A DNA stretch of 64,000 bases from JBOGCH01 sp051656645 (GTDB lineage: Bacteria > Bacteroidota > Bacteroidia > Bacteroidales > Marinifilaceae): positions 22,825 to 86,824 of the forward strand of contig JBOGCH010000035.1 in NCBI GenBank assembly GCA_051656645.1. The letters are read 5' to 3'. The notes below the pieces were generated by a model. That model did no database searches. It was not told the origin of the DNA and saw only the letters and a program-made list of their open reading frames with translations. Shown here one piece after another: positions 54,058 to 63,288 of the stretch (the stretch's first letter is position 1; each line of letters begins with the position of its first letter). The translations under genes were made by a program, and so were the position numbers.

Positions 54058-55145
54058 TGGAAAGACTATTTAATATTAAATATTTAACCTTCATCGCTCT
54101 TCTTACATCCTTTATGTGCAGTTGCGACAGTAACGAAAAAATTGAGGAGATAGAGGAAACAGGTATCTACCGTGGCATCGTCATCAACGAAGGGCAATTC
54201 GGATACGGAACATCATCCTTAACGCTATTCACGCACGATGGCCAAGCGCAGCAAGATGTTTTTCGCAAAGTCAACAGTCGCCCCATGGGAGACGTGGCAC
54301 AATCCATGACCCGTATAGGCGACAACCTATACGTACCTCTAAACAACTCTAAAAAGTTAGAGGTATTCAATCATGAAACCTTCAAAAGTGTTGAAACCAT
54401 ATCCATTGATGAAGACGTTATCCCCATGTATGTACAACACTTAGGCGGAGATTCCATTGCTGTTACCGACCAAATGTGGCGCAACAGCTCATCAAAGCTT
54501 ATGATTATTGACATCAATCACGGTACCGAACGTCCTAAATTAAGACGCACAGTAAAAACACCGGGACAAACCTTCCAAATGCAACTTACCGATGGTAAAT
54601 TATTTGTGGCAGGAACAATTCTTACCGTGTTCGACCTTGGTGCCATCACAGAGGACAAAATGCGCTATATCTATACTGATGGTGGTGAAACCATACAATC
54701 GGCCGATTTCTCAAAACTCGTAAAGGACAGAGACGGCATGCTATGGACACTTACAGAACATTGGCTATACCGCATAAACCCTAAAACGGAAAAGGTAATC
54801 AGTACTGTCAATCTTAGCGGATTAAAAATAAACGCTCGCATTGGCTGTCTGGACAGTTCGCCCGATGGTGCCACCATCTATTTCAACTCACACACGCGTG
54901 TATATACAGTGGACATAGATAACATCAAGGCTCCAACGGAACCTATCATCAACCCTGAACTCAACCCCAAACGTAACACGGTCATCTATCATATGTGCGT
55001 TTCTAAGCAAAACACCATATTCATGAACGACGTGGTGTACGGCTCTCTCTCTCGTGCCATCATACACGAGTTTGACCCCGTAACCGGCGAAAAACTCAAC
55101 GAGTTTAAGGCGGGAATCTTCCCCCACGCCATCTTTTTTAAATAA
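54057..55145 (+). CDS. BtuG-like cobalamin-binding surface lipoprotein (DUF5074-type propeller)
   Basis: A 362-residue lipoprotein (FMCSC, Cys about 21-23). The mature part matches the BtuG pattern: GIVINEGQFGYGTSSLTLFTHDGQAQQDVFRKVNSRPMGDVAQSMTRIGDNLYVPLNNSKKLEVFNHETFKSV, then MYVQHLGGDSIAVTDQ, then a run of short propeller blades ending with KLNEFKAGIFPHAIFF. BtuG proteins of gut Bacteroides bind B12 very tightly at the surface and deliver it to BtuB. The riboswitch upstream and the TonB receptor downstream (70 bp gap) support this assignment. Confidence 0.82.
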   Translation: MERLFNIKYLTFIALLTSFMCSCDSNEKIEEIEETGIYRGIVINEGQFGYGTSSLTLFTHDGQAQQDVFRKVNSRPMGDVAQSMTRIGDNLYVPLNNSKKLEVFNHETFKSVETISIDEDVIPMYVQHLGGDSIAVTDQMWRNSSSKLMIIDINHGTERPKLRRTVKTPGQTFQMQLTDGKLFVAGTILTVFDLGAITEDKMRYIYTDGGETIQSADFSKLVKDRDGMLWTLTEHWLYRINPKTEKVISTVNLSGLKINARIGCLDSSPDGATIYFNSHTRVYTVDIDNIKAPTEPIINPELNPKRNTVIYHMCVSKQNTIFMNDVVYGSLSRAIIHEFDPVTGEKLNEFKAGIFPHAIFFK

Positions 55146-55215
55146 ATAAAATCATGCCCATATCCCACGCAACGGATATGGGCACATATATTCCATCACC
55201 GTTAATAGAATCCCC

Positions 55216-57129
55216 ATGAAACTCACTCTATTTTCCATCCTCTTGTTCATCTCTCACCTTGCCATAGCGCAAAGCGAGCTACACATATACCTGGACTCTG
55301 CCAACGTGGTAGAAAAGAAAATAGACAACCGCGCCGGCATTGGCGTGCGCAAAAGCATGGTGGACGAAACCGAAATGCAGCGACAAGCCACTCGCTCACT
55401 CTCCGAACTATTAACCGAAGGCACCGCCCTGCAAATTAAAAGCATGGGCCAAGGCGCTCAATCCTCCGTATCCTTTCGCGGAACATCCTCCAACCACACC
55501 CAAGTGCTGTGGAACGGCATCTCCATCAACTCCCCTCAATTAGGCGGATTTGACTTCTCGCAAGTACCCGTCTACTTCATCGACCAGGTAACCCTCACCC
55601 ACGGTAGCGCCACCCCTTACGCCACCAGCGGAGCGCTTGGCGGATCTATAAACTTCTCCGGCGACAATGCTCCCATTCGTGGCATAGGTCTCAACCTCAT
55701 ATCGGAGTATGCCTCAAACAGCACCTTCACACAGGCTGCCACCTTCAAATTCACCAAAGGCGCCATCACCTCCACCACACGCGCCTTTTACCAGCAGTCC
55801 GACAACAACTACAAATACCTCAACAAAGTATACAGCAACAATCACACCATAGAACGCCGCGCAGAGGCGGACTACAAACAAGGCGGAATTTTACAGGAAC
55901 TTACCTACCGATGGAACAATAACACTAAATTAGCATGGAACGGATGGCTGCAAAAGGACAACCGCTCCCTGCCGCAATCCATCATTGTAAACGCAACCGC
56001 TGCCGAGCAAACTCAAAGCGCCAACTACCGCACCTCCCTTTGCTTTAGTCACAACACTCGCGCCAACAGCATCTCCGCTACCGTAGCTTACCTACGCAGT
56101 GAGATGGACTACACGCGCCAATTCGGACAGTTCGATACAGACAGCACCTCAAACATCAACAACAGCATAGTAGCACTCCTAGAATACAAATACAAAGGAT
56201 GGAACAAACTGGTACCCACTCTTCTGCTAAACTACCGCCATGACAATGCCGACTCGGACAACTTTGCCGACCGTCTTGCCCGTCGCGACAGTTACACCGC
56301 CAAAATGCTACTCAGCTACTACGCCACCAACCGCCTCCAACTGGATGCCACTGCCACCGCGCAAGGCGTTGACACCCGTATGTTTGGCACCTACTCTCTC
56401 TCCGGACGCTATGCCATCATACACCGCCTGTTGGAACTGCAAGCCTCCCACAGCTACAACCACCGCGTACCCACGCTGAACGACCTATACTGGAATCCCG
56501 GCGGAAACCCCGATCTTGAGGACGAAACATCCATCGGTTGGGATGCCACCCTATCCACCCAAATAGGGCGCACTCGCCACTTTAACCTATCCGCGCAAGC
56601 CACCTACTATCACATGAACGTTGACAACTGGATAATGTGGATTCCCAAAGGCAACGGATACATATGGGAACCCGTTAACTTCACCAAAGTGCGCTCCACA
56701 GGTGCCGAATTCAACATCTCCCTAACCGGGCAAACAGGCGCGCTCTCGCACCTCATCACCGGCGTATACACCTACGCCCGCTCCGTTGACAAAAGCAATA
56801 ACGACGAACAATCCTATGGCAAACAAATAGCCTACGTACCTCGCAACCGCTGGAACGCAGGCTATCGCCTTGAACTACGCCGTCGCGCATGGTTCCACTA
56901 CAACGCCACCTACACCGGAGTGCGCTTCACCAGTGCCGACGAGGAATACCAAACCAACGCCTACACCCTCCACAACTTCGAGGCAGGCTACCGCTTTAAA
57001 CTAGGTCCTCATCACCACCTAAGCCTATCGTGCAAAATAGAAAACGCCTTCAACGCCTACTACGAAAGCACCCAATACTACCCCATGCCCCTCCGCATGG
57101 GCTGGCTACGCCTGCAATTTGCGATGTAA
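55216..57129 (+). CDS. btuB: BtuB-like TonB-dependent corrinoid receptor
   Basis: A 637-residue outer membrane receptor with signal peptide (1-18). The plug domain covers about 45-155 (SLSELLTEGTALQIKSMGQGAQSSVSFRGTSSNHTQVLWNGISINSPQLGGFDFSQVP, then GSATPYATSGALGGSINF). The rest is a barrel with aromatic-rich strands, ending in LRMGWLRLQFAM. There is no N-terminal carboxypeptidase-like domain, unlike SusC. It closes the riboswitch-controlled operon. GC content is clearly higher than in the two genes before it. BtuB function is inferred from riboswitch and BtuG context. Confidence 0.85.
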   Translation: MKLTLFSILLFISHLAIAQSELHIYLDSANVVEKKIDNRAGIGVRKSMVDETEMQRQATRSLSELLTEGTALQIKSMGQGAQSSVSFRGTSSNHTQVLWNGISINSPQLGGFDFSQVPVYFIDQVTLTHGSATPYATSGALGGSINFSGDNAPIRGIGLNLISEYASNSTFTQAATFKFTKGAITSTTRAFYQQSDNNYKYLNKVYSNNHTIERRAEADYKQGGILQELTYRWNNNTKLAWNGWLQKDNRSLPQSIIVNATAAEQTQSANYRTSLCFSHNTRANSISATVAYLRSEMDYTRQFGQFDTDSTSNINNSIVALLEYKYKGWNKLVPTLLLNYRHDNADSDNFADRLARRDSYTAKMLLSYYATNRLQLDATATAQGVDTRMFGTYSLSGRYAIIHRLLELQASHSYNHRVPTLNDLYWNPGGNPDLEDETSIGWDATLSTQIGRTRHFNLSAQATYYHMNVDNWIMWIPKGNGYIWEPVNFTKVRSTGAEFNISLTGQTGALSHLITGVYTYARSVDKSNNDEQSYGKQIAYVPRNRWNAGYRLELRRRAWFHYNATYTGVRFTSADEEYQTNAYTLHNFEAGYRFKLGPHHHLSLSCKIENAFNAYYESTQYYPMPLRMGWLRLQFAM

Positions 57130-57132
57130 TCT

Positions 57133-57168
57133 GTATCCAACTGTTGCAAATACTACAACAGTTGGATA
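57133..57168 (+). terminator. First hairpin after the B12 operon
   Basis: TATCCAACTGTTG and CAACAGTTGGATA are perfectly complementary around a 10-base loop, directly after the receptor stop codon. Confidence 0.7.
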
Positions 57169-57189
57169 CGGATCAAACCCTCACTCGCA

Positions 57190-57228
57190 AAAAAGAGTAC
57201 ATCTCCCCAAGGAAATGTACTCTTTTTG
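57190..57228. terminator. Bidirectional terminator between btuB-like and GH35 genes
   Basis: AAAAAAGAGTACAT and ATGTACTCTTTTT flank a short loop, with A and T runs on both sides, between convergent genes. Confidence 0.85.
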
Positions 57229-57255
57229 TTCTATATCTGTTTCTGCTATCTACCT

Positions 57256-60021
57256 TTATCGCATCTCAGCGTCACCATAGTACGGAGCAATCTCCACTCC
57301 TTCAAGTACGGCACCGTTCTTTTCCGATTGGCGCAAGCCTAAGACTAACGTATTGGTTTCACCAAATTTCAACCAACATTCAGGCATATAGAACTCGCGT
57401 TGCGGACCGTCCTCCCAGTAGCGACCAATGTTCTCACCATTTAGCCACATATACCCTGTTCCGGAAGCATTTACCAATACTCTCCAAGGAGTCCACACAC
57501 CTGCATCTTGTGCCGGCATGTCAAACGTAACCTTATACCAAGTCAGTAGCCCGTCGCGTTCGCCTTTCGGCGCATAGCGGCCTTTTCTATATACCTCGCC
57601 ATCACCTTTCAACTTCACCTTCTCCCAACGGGCATTTTGTCCGCCCCCGGCATGTATACTCTGCACCACACCGCCCAAGTCGGCCGATACCTCCCACGCC
57701 AACGGTTTCAACACTTTAGCCTCGCAGTACAAACGTACAGGTTTCAATATGCCACCCGCACCGCTGTTGTTCTCCACAACTATAGCCACATCGTTAGCAC
57801 CCTTGCGTAAGTGTTGCCCGGCATTTACAACAAAAGGTTTATCCCATGCATCATGGCTAGCCACCTCTTTGCCATTCACCCACAACGTTCCCTTATCGTC
57901 CACGCACCCAAACTCAAACACCGTACATCCGGCATCCAGCATCTCCTGCGTTACATCCACCGTAGTTTTATATATCGCTTTCCCATGTGTACCTTGTAGT
58001 ACCCAGGCTGCCGGCCATTTTGGCTTTTCAAGTCCTGCAATCTGCAGCGTTGCCAAGTTAGCAATAGTGGATTGGTCTAACTCTATGTACTCCCAACCCT
58101 CTTTTGTATTCAATAGCTCCTTTACGTTTCTCTCATTAGGTTGTACCTTACGCACCTCCCACTTCTCCATTGGTAGAATTACGGACTGACGTTTCCCTAA
58201 TCCCGCGCGCTTCATTCCGCTCAACTCCTCCATAGGACGATAGCCGTGTGAGTGCCCTCTATTTTCATACACCGCCACAATCTCATTGTTTCCCTTGCGC
58301 AGTAGCCCATCGGTTACAAAGGTATTGTCCAACTCATCCGCCGAGGCTCTATTCACCACCGTTCCATTCACCTGCACATACATAGGGTCACCGGTAAACA
58401 TTTCGCAAATCAGCGTTCCCAAATTCTGCGCCTCCTTCTCTGTCAGCGTCACCGTACTGCGGTACATACTGTAGCGGCAATCATTCACTCCCAACTCTGG
58501 CAGTGATGCACCCGCTTTCAGCCTCTTCCACTCCCCGTCAAACTGCTCGGCACGTTTCTCCGCCGTAAGCACACGTATAGGCGTAGGCAACGCCGTAGGG
58601 CGTTGTGGCATTGCCTGTGTCTGTGGCCACCACTCACCGTGCGTTTGTCCCGGTTTTAACACCAAAACCTTACTATCTCTCGCATCCAGTGCACAATAAA
58701 CATTTATCTTTTGCCCGGTGTTTAGCGTAAACTCAACATTCTCGCCACAGGCCCTGTTTTTATCTCTATTTAGGAAAAACGCAAACAACGTACCATCCGC
58801 ACTTCGGCGTAATGCGGTTGTCACTTTTTCCGCCGGCACATTGGCCGTATAAGCAACAGGTTCACTCGTTGCAAGCTCCTTGCCAAAACGCTCAATCATT
58901 GCACCCACGCCTTTAACCGCCTCATACTTCTCGCCCACACCGCCACTCTCTTTGAGAGGAGCGCCATAGTCATAGGAAGTAGTCATGCGGCGCGCTCCCC
59001 AACCGGCAAAATGCGTACCGCCAAAAAACATATAAAAATTCAATCCCGTAGCACCTCCGGCCATGGCCATCAAACACATACCGCGTGCATGCTTCCCGTC
59101 CAAATAACTATCCTCACTCAATCCTCCCTCATTGGTAGAGAACCAACCGCCCTGCAACTCACACACAAAAGCAGGCGCATTGGGCTGCACACGCTTCAAA
59201 TCCTCAATTCGTTGCTTCGCCTCATGCACATTTCCCCAAACATATTGGTTATCCATATCAAACAGCTGACTAATTACAGCATCCTTAGATCCCCTCACCT
59301 CCGGTGTCACGCACGTAAACAACGGCACATCAATCCCATTATCCGTACACGCTTTGGAGAAACAGCGTAAAACCTCCTCTTTCCTATCGCTCGACATTCC
59401 AAAATACACATACTCATTCTCCAACTGCACCATAATAATACCCTTCTCACCCTTCTTTTTTCGCGTAATCTGCTCCGCGGCAAAAACAGGCGTCACCGCA
59501 TCATACCAGTGGCGACTCCATTTTAAATAGTCCGGATGATTGCTACGCAACCAGAAACTCGTTTCGTACTTCTCCGGGCAAAACTTACCCAACCAACGCG
59601 GATGTGCTCCACCGGCCCATTCCGCGCAAATAAACGGACCCGGACGCACAATGGTATACATCCCAAACTCCTCGTGCGCCATGCGCAACCACTCCTTCAA
59701 ATCGTCAAAATTACATTGCGAAAAATCGTTCACACCCTTCGGCATATTACGCTCATGCCAGTTCCACGGCACATAGGTCTCCACCGTATTAAAACCGGCC
59801 TCCTTAATCTTAGCAAACCGGTCGCGCCATAACGCCTCCGGTACCCTAAAATAATGAAACGCGGCACTGTATATAAACACATCCTCCCCCTCTATCTGCA
59901 TACAATCCCCATTATAGCGCACCCGCTCCGGATGCACAAACTGCTTCCCCGGCAACTCATCGGCAAATACCGATAACACAGGCAGCATAAGTAATAAATA
60001 AATAAAAATTCTTCTCATCAT
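57256..60021 (-). CDS. Glycoside hydrolase family 35 beta-galactosidase
   Basis: A 921-residue exported enzyme (signal about 1-20). The GH35 barrel (about 35-400) starts YNGDCMQIEGEDVFIYSAAFHYFRVPEALWRDRFAKIKEAGFNTVETYVPWNWHE; the acid/base is E203 in VQLENEY, and the nucleophile is E288 in FVCELQGGWF. The segment GTHFAGWGARRMTTSYDYGAPL is also typical. C-terminal jelly-roll domains carry ligand-like patterns (EFGCVDDKGTLWVNGKEVASHDAWDKPF, and TGYMWLNGENIGRYWEDGPQREFYMPE near the end). It removes terminal beta-galactose residues in the periplasm. It is convergent with the B12 operon and transcribed on the same strand as the GH2 gene. Confidence 0.95.
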   Translation of the reverse strand: MMRRIFIYLLLMLPVLSVFADELPGKQFVHPERVRYNGDCMQIEGEDVFIYSAAFHYFRVPEALWRDRFAKIKEAGFNTVETYVPWNWHERNMPKGVNDFSQCNFDDLKEWLRMAHEEFGMYTIVRPGPFICAEWAGGAHPRWLGKFCPEKYETSFWLRSNHPDYLKWSRHWYDAVTPVFAAEQITRKKKGEKGIIMVQLENEYVYFGMSSDRKEEVLRCFSKACTDNGIDVPLFTCVTPEVRGSKDAVISQLFDMDNQYVWGNVHEAKQRIEDLKRVQPNAPAFVCELQGGWFSTNEGGLSEDSYLDGKHARGMCLMAMAGGATGLNFYMFFGGTHFAGWGARRMTTSYDYGAPLKESGGVGEKYEAVKGVGAMIERFGKELATSEPVAYTANVPAEKVTTALRRSADGTLFAFFLNRDKNRACGENVEFTLNTGQKINVYCALDARDSKVLVLKPGQTHGEWWPQTQAMPQRPTALPTPIRVLTAEKRAEQFDGEWKRLKAGASLPELGVNDCRYSMYRSTVTLTEKEAQNLGTLICEMFTGDPMYVQVNGTVVNRASADELDNTFVTDGLLRKGNNEIVAVYENRGHSHGYRPMEELSGMKRAGLGKRQSVILPMEKWEVRKVQPNERNVKELLNTKEGWEYIELDQSTIANLATLQIAGLEKPKWPAAWVLQGTHGKAIYKTTVDVTQEMLDAGCTVFEFGCVDDKGTLWVNGKEVASHDAWDKPFVVNAGQHLRKGANDVAIVVENNSGAGGILKPVRLYCEAKVLKPLAWEVSADLGGVVQSIHAGGGQNARWEKVKLKGDGEVYRKGRYAPKGERDGLLTWYKVTFDMPAQDAGVWTPWRVLVNASGTGYMWLNGENIGRYWEDGPQREFYMPECWLKFGETNTLVLGLRQSEKNGAVLEGVEIAPYYGDAEMR

Positions 60022-60090
60022 TTAGTTGTAAATAGATTATCACATTTAACAAAGAAATACCGATAACAGCACTACGCAAAACATTTTAAG

Positions 60091-60134
60091 CATAAAGAAC
60101 AAAACTCTTGACCTAAGTCAAGAGTTTTGTTCCG
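60091..60134. terminator. 36-bp palindromic terminator, copy 1
   Basis: GAACAAAACTCTTGACCT is followed by its near-exact inverse to 60133, giving a perfect long hairpin with A and T ends. It lies after the TlpA-like gene (minus strand). An identical 44-bp segment beginning CATAAAGAAC occurs at 61235-61277. Confidence 0.85.
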
Positions 60135-60275
60135 TAGTTCAAATAATGCTTACTCATGCATTCAACACCATGAACACAATTTTCCTAAAATCCGATATCT
60201 CAATAACCAAGAAAATATAGATATACGTAATCTCCTGACTTCTTAAAGTTATTAAGATACAAGCTATATCGCATA

Positions 60276-60980
60276 TTACTTATTTCCTGATTTATTCTTT
60301 TTATCATTTAAATAGGAATAAATGTTATTTATCCTGCTCCCTATTACAACTTTTTGTACAACATCCATATGGTCTGTAAGTACATTATAAGGAAATGCAA
60401 CTATGCCCGTTTCTTTACCGTAGGGGTAATCCGTAATAAAAGTCAGATTATTCAATTCCAAACCTTTATCTTTAAAGAATTTACGCACAGATTCATTTGA
60501 CATTTTTGTTACGGCAATAAAATTAACACCCCTATATTCGGGCGCAACTCTATTTAATTCTATTAATTCTTCAACACATGGCTTACATGTTGTACTCCAA
60601 AAGGTGACGACTTTGCACCCCTTCTTATTTATTATTTTGTTTTGGCGTTTATTACCATACGTAAGGACTGGGAACTTTTCCCCAACCTTAAAGATTGTTT
60701 CTGTTGCATTCTTTCTCACTAATTTGGTCTCAACACCATTAGAACTTTCCATAAGTGATATAGAATAGTCTCCCATATTTAACGAATCCTGAAATGCTGC
60801 AAAGTTAATCCTATTTCCATTGGAGTCTGTATAAAAAGCTGAGTCGCTAACGACACTGATACTCCCATCCTTATTGTAAATAATCTTGTTAGAAGTCTTT
60901 TGCGAGAAAAGTGTCAATGACATGGACATGAACATAATGATCATAGTGGAAGCCGTGATACAGAATTGTTTACTTTTCAT
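60276..60980 (-). CDS. TlpA-like redoxin, secreted
   Basis: A 234-residue exported protein (hydrophobic segment 10-25, ending LFSQ). An N-terminal region of about 90 residues has no known motif. The C-terminal redoxin domain starts at VGEKFPVLTY (99-108) with the active site TTCKPC (Cys132, Cys135), and continues with FIAVTKMSNESVRKFFKDKGL and IVAFPYNVLTDHMDVV (cis-Pro). Base composition is AT-rich, unlike the GC-richer genes on both sides. It is bracketed by two copies of the same 36-bp palindrome. It probably reduces periplasmic disulfides; its partner is unknown. Confidence 0.85.
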   Translation of the reverse strand: MKSKQFCITASTMIIMFMSMSLTLFSQKTSNKIIYNKDGSISVVSDSAFYTDSNGNRINFAAFQDSLNMGDYSISLMESSNGVETKLVRKNATETIFKVGEKFPVLTYGNKRQNKIINKKGCKVVTFWSTTCKPCVEELIELNRVAPEYRGVNFIAVTKMSNESVRKFFKDKGLELNNLTFITDYPYGKETGIVAFPYNVLTDHMDVVQKVVIGSRINNIYSYLNDKKNKSGNK

Positions 60981-61234
60981 TTTTTTGTAGTTAGGTTGTT
61001 AATATACAATTTTATTATTAGAAAGTTATGTCAAATAGGATTTGATTAGTTATATAAATATAAAGGTTTCATGCCACAATCGGCGATCATTAATTAAATT
61101 TAATACATTGTTAACAACACAGATACATCCTTATCACCTACCACTTATCCTATTGGCAATCGCTTAAAAACAGATAAAGACAAGTAGATTATTAAATTCA
61201 TGGAGTAATCCATCGGAACAAAAAAATTATCAAT

Positions 61235-61277
61235 CATAAAGAACAAAACTCTTGACCTAAGTCAAGAGTTTTGTTCC
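61235..61277. terminator. 36-bp palindromic terminator, copy 2
   Basis: The same sequence as at 60091-60134, including the flanking CATAAAGAAC. The hairpin overlaps the stop codon (61264-61262) of the Crp/Fnr gene and terminates it on the minus strand. Confidence 0.85.
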
Positions 61278-61849
61278 CTATCTGCCAACAGCATTCGCTT
61301 ACGCATACGGCTCAACGTCTCGGGCGCAATGTCCAAATACAATGCCACCTCCTTTAAGCTAACACGGTTAAGCACATCCGGTACTCGCGCAATAAGCTCC
61401 AGATAGCGCTCCTGCGCGCTGTTACGCCTAAACGCCACATGTCTGCGCAACAACTCATAGGCTAACGCATCCACAAAACTGCGCACATAAAGCTCGCCGT
61501 TCACCTTAGCTTCAAACACAGATAAAACAGACTGCATGGACACCCACACAACCACCGACGGCTCCACAGCTTGCACACTCAACAATGCAGGCTCTCCCAC
61601 ACGTGCCGGCAAATAGCAAGCCACTACCTCGCGCTCAAATGCAAACGACACAATATGTTCGCGTCCGTCGCCATCTGATGCGTACATTTTAAAACCGCCA
61701 CTCACCACGTAAGCCACCTTATCGCACATCTCCCCTTCGCGCACAAAGCACTCACCACGCCGTAATCGCACCCGTTCCCCACGCTCCATAATCAACTGCT
61801 TGAGGCGCTCCAACTCGCCGTGCCGCTTAAAAATATCACAATCAGGCAT
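61262..61849 (-). CDS. Crp/Fnr-family transcriptional regulator
   Basis: A 195-residue regulator. The N-terminal cyclic-nucleotide-binding-type domain (about 1-115) has RLRRGECFVREGEMCDKVAYVVSGGFKMYASDGDGREHIVSFAFEREVVACY. The C-terminal part (about 140-190) has an Crp-type winged helix, though short: LELIARVPDVLNRVSLKEVALYLDIAPETLSRMRKRM, whose recognition helix pattern (LxIxPETLSRxR) is typical of Bacteroidota Crp-like proteins. No Cys cluster for an iron-sulfur centre. Its stop codon lies in a palindromic terminator, so the coding end is tight. Effector unknown. Confidence 0.9.
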   Translation of the reverse strand: MPDCDIFKRHGELERLKQLIMERGERVRLRRGECFVREGEMCDKVAYVVSGGFKMYASDGDGREHIVSFAFEREVVACYLPARVGEPALLSVQAVEPSVVVWVSMQSVLSVFEAKVNGELYVRSFVDALAYELLRRHVAFRRNSAQERYLELIARVPDVLNRVSLKEVALYLDIAPETLSRMRKRMLLADREQNS

Positions 61850-61893
61850 CTATTCTTCCATTTTAATTATTTCCACACTAACATATTTCATTC

Positions 61894-62610
61894 TCACTCC
61901 GCCACAACTCTAACAACCTGCGTAACAGATGCCTCTTTTGTGCGCTCATTATAGGCAAAGTAATACACCCATAATGTTTCGCCCGGTTGACAGGCAATAC
62001 GCTCTATGGTCAGCCTCCGGCCCGCTATGCGCTCCACCATTCCTCCAACCAGAGGCATACTGCCATAAGAACAATGTTTATAACGCTTGTAGAACTCCAT
62101 CCAACTCTCCTCATCGCTCTTGTCCGGACACTCTGCCTCCAACACCGACGGTTGTACCACACACACCATCACCATATCATCGGGCTGCGTAAATACACCC
62201 GTTGCCTGAGACAACAACTCAACATTAAGCGCCATTGCCTCCAAACTATAATAAAACTTTACATATGGCACTGCCAAATCACCACGCGATAGACTCAAGG
62301 CCTGCCACGGCACCTGTCCCGGCGTATAAACCTCACGTCCCAATACAGGCGCATTGGTACGGCTAAACTGCGTGCGTACAGACTGTCCCTCATCCCTACG
62401 CATTAACCCGTACGCAGCGGCAGGTTCAAACCACTTGGCCAATCTTGATGTCAGCATCAACCGGCACCGACACTGCAACTGCTTGTCGGTGTTGGGGTGT
62501 TTAACCTTTAGCGGAATTGCACGCATAACCGTCTGCCCCAACCGTTTATACGTTGTTACATTCTGTAATCGTCCGTCCATATCGCTCAATGGACCCTTTA
62601 TTATCGCCAT
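61894..62610 (-). CDS. DUF6266-like protein of unknown function
   Basis: A 238-residue protein without signal peptide. Its N-terminus (MAIIKGPLSDMDGRLQNVTTYKRLGQTVMRAIPLKVKHPNTDKQLQCR) resembles the DUF6266 family pattern: a short Gly-rich strand, a G-x-V-M-R-x-x-P element and NTxxQxxxR. The remaining two-thirds look like beta-sandwich (VPYVKFYYSLEAMALNVELL, MVMVCVVQPS, LWVYYFAYNE). The family assignment is tentative. It lies upstream of the Crp/Fnr gene on the same strand, 44 bp away. Function unknown. Confidence 0.55.
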   Translation of the reverse strand: MAIIKGPLSDMDGRLQNVTTYKRLGQTVMRAIPLKVKHPNTDKQLQCRCRLMLTSRLAKWFEPAAAYGLMRRDEGQSVRTQFSRTNAPVLGREVYTPGQVPWQALSLSRGDLAVPYVKFYYSLEAMALNVELLSQATGVFTQPDDMVMVCVVQPSVLEAECPDKSDEESWMEFYKRYKHCSYGSMPLVGGMVERIAGRRLTIERIACQPGETLWVYYFAYNERTKEASVTQVVRVVAE

Positions 62611-62867
62611 AATGTCTCGTCTGTTTAATTAGTAGTTAAATGTAATTATGTATAAAGTTATTAATTATTCATTGAATAACATCGCCATATACAACAAACA
62701 TTTTTACTATTTCTATATTTATACAACAACTTAATATTCAACACAGTAACACCTCTAAACCATTCACTATCCATCCCCAAACCACACATATACCACCACA
62801 AATCTCCCCAATCGTCCCCCAAGCATCCCCCGAGCTGCGCCATAAATACAAAAAGTTTACAACACCA

Positions 62868-62991
62868 TCTCTACTACTTTTCTACAGGTTTTCTACAGAT
62901 AGACTATATACAAATCAGTAGAAAACCTGTAGAAAAGCAGTAGAAAACCTGTAGAAAACCCTTCCAAGAGGTGACGAGGATACGAAGGGGG
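62868..62991. repeat. 11-bp-unit hairpin repeat of a second sequence type, locus D
   Basis: Left arm: CTTTTCTACAGGTTTTCTACAG (62876-62898 region). Right arm: opposed units GTAGAAAA starting at 62918, 62929, 62940 and 62951, exactly 11 bp apart. A purine-rich flank (AAGAGGTGACGAGGATACGAAGGGGG) follows. The architecture (four units of 11 bp, loop, opposed arm, pyrimidine/purine-rich outer flank) equals that of the TTTCATTCAGG elements, but the unit is TTTTCTACAGG or TTTTCTACTGC. Confidence 0.85.
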
Positions 62992-63151
62992 TGCGGACAT
63001 ACCATGATGCTAGCCGCGAAAACACACGACACTAATAAATTAAACACAGAAGTAAGTACAAACATCTCCATGAATAGATAACTATACCCTATGAAACAAA
63101 TTGTTATTTGTGAATATTTTATATAAATATTTATTTTTTATATAAATATAT

Positions 63152-63159
63152 TATATTTG
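63152..63159 (+). promoter_or_regulatory. -7 box before the small membrane genes
   Basis: TATATTTG matches TAnnTTTG and lies 130 bp before the first small gene. The -33 region is a T tract without TTG. Confidence 0.5.
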
Positions 63160-63288
63160 TTGTATACCCAAAGGTAAAGCTCAATGTCAGTTAGAATGAA
63201 GTTGACTAGGAATGTGAGATTGCAGTGTGATTGTTGCGTGTTGAAATGAATGGATATTTGAGTAAATCCTCATAAAAGTATTAACGTC

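Larger units (their letters stand above)
62611..63288. other. Long intergenic region around repeat locus D
   Basis: A 678-bp gap. The first part is AT-rich, then comes the repeat element at 62868-62991, then AT-rich sequence with a -7 box at 63152-63159. I see no supported ORF of normal size on either strand; a 60-codon minus-strand frame is rejected. Confidence 0.6.

Noticed and set aside
57030..57530. 166-codon plus-strand frame across the btuB-like stop
   Set aside because: It overlaps the end of the receptor, two terminators and the end of the GH35 gene in other frames.
62661..62843. 60-codon minus-strand frame
   Set aside because: Short, Trp/Gly-rich by chance, with no promoter or neighbours supporting it.
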